The position numbers and the translations under genes are program-made. Below the pieces are notes generated by a model. That model did no database searches. It had not been told where the DNA came from and worked only from the letters and a program-made list of their open reading frames with translations. Shown here in pieces: positions 63,667 through 64,000 of a stretch of 64,000 bases of DNA. Each line of letters opens with the position of its first letter. Positions within the stretch are counted from its first letter, which is position 1. The DNA comes from Fibrella forsythiae (GTDB lineage: Bacteria; Bacteroidota; Bacteroidia; Cytophagales; Spirosomataceae): the NCBI RefSeq assembly GCF_017353175.1, contig NZ_JAFMYW010000007.1:62001-126000 (forward strand). Direction: 5' to 3'.

Positions 63667-64000
63667 AATCAATCAACCCTGCATTTCTGCTCTTCCAAAT
63701 ACCTGGCGGGGGGCGTCTGAAAATTTCAGATCAGGCTCTTGATAAAATGTTGTCGTTTCGTCAACTTAACCTTGAAGATTGCGAAGCAGGAGGGGTCATG
63801 CTGGGGCGGTTGCTGATTGACAGTAATGACGTCGTAATCGACGAAGTAACAGTTCCAATGTGTCAAGACAAACGAAGTCGATTTGCTTTTTACCGCCATA
63901 AACGGGGCCATCAGGCCGTCATAAACCAGCGTTGGCATTCGAGCAACGGAACTTGTATCTACTTAGGGGAATGGCATACTCATCCCGAACCAGTACCTAC
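63663..64000 (+). CDS. cap3: Cap3-type JAB/MPN isopeptidase (partial, cut by window end)
   Basis: The frame opens at ATG 63663, overlapping the Cap2 stop codon (ATGA), and runs off the window after 112 codons. EAGGVMLGR (E41) and GEWHTHPE (H105, H107) are the metal-binding parts of the JAMM/JAB fold; the remaining SxxD ligands should lie just beyond the edge. In type II CBASS, Cap3 removes CD-NTase from its conjugates and so antagonises Cap2. Gene order CD-NTase, cap2, cap3 confirms a type II operon. The effector gene is not in view. Confidence 0.92.
   Translation, partial: MKSINPAFLLFQIPGGGRLKISDQALDKMLSFRQLNLEDCEAGGVMLGRLLIDSNDVVIDEVTVPMCQDKRSRFAFYRHKRGHQAVINQRWHSSNGTCIYLGEWHTHPEPVP

Noticed and set aside
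1-64000. CRISPR arrays, tRNA and rRNA genes
   Set aside because: I looked for spaced direct repeats, cloverleaf-type ends and rRNA-like stretches and saw none.

Overview
The window looks like the chromosome of a Cytophagales bacterium (Bacteroidota), probably Spirosoma or a close relative. The evidence is the many TonB-dependent receptors with carboxypeptidase-like N-terminal domains, the GLPGLI, DUF1460 and DUF2490 proteins, SdrD B-like adhesins, several TAnnTTTG-type -7 promoter boxes, scarce Shine-Dalgarno sequences and moderate GC. I assigned the genus by impression only. I saw no rRNA or tRNA gene, CRISPR array or transposase.

Layout. 1-8.7 kb holds housekeeping and envelope genes: the end of a uroporphyrinogen-III methyltransferase, the tRNA hydroxylation enzyme TrhO, a TonB-type outer-membrane barrel, a GLPGLI protein, a GH13 glycosidase, a DUF1460 amidase-like protein and a DUF2892 protein, separated by hairpin repeats. 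8.7-12.8 kb is a co-directional run of an unknown protein, an ethanolamine-type APC permease and two coiled-coil membrane proteins. At 12.9-13.6 kb lie decayed remains of an ExeM/NucH-type extracellular nuclease, followed by a large metalloprotease-like protein with an unusual HExxxH centre.

16.5-31.1 kb is a long minus-strand set: two outer-membrane porin-like proteins, a lipoprotein with the complete vanadium-haloperoxidase signature, a FecA-like receptor, a second TonB receptor, three AhpD/carboxymuconolactone-decarboxylase paralogues, an MFS transporter, a SnoaL-like protein, a DUF3179 membrane protein and a 51-residue membrane peptide that is easy to overlook. 31.4-34.6 kb has a small anchored protein, a DUF2490 protein and a GapN-type dehydrogenase. 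34.8-39.7 kb is a divergent locus resembling a chaperone-usher system: two secreted subunit-like proteins, a PapD-like chaperone and a 917-residue usher-like barrel. 40-47.8 kb encodes an HME-RND metal efflux pump with its two-component regulator, followed by a 1302-residue adhesin-like protein.

52.6-64 kb is accessory DNA. The first half looks like a degraded plasmid- or phage-like element: HTH regulators, a winged-helix replication-type protein with a G9 tract, an ASCH-like phage protein, a histone H1-like protein and orphan small genes. The last 5 kb is a defence locus. A CBASS cyclic-oligonucleotide synthase, a Cap2-type E2/E1 fusion and a Cap3-type JAB peptidase (cut by the window end) run rightward. 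A sigma-70-family factor, a 109-residue protein and an ImmA/IrrE-type metalloprotease run leftward. The two arms share an intergenic region with a 17-bp perfect inverted repeat. The sigma factor, small protein and protease arm is the best candidate here for an undescribed regulatory module. The CBASS effector is not visible and probably lies beyond the right edge.
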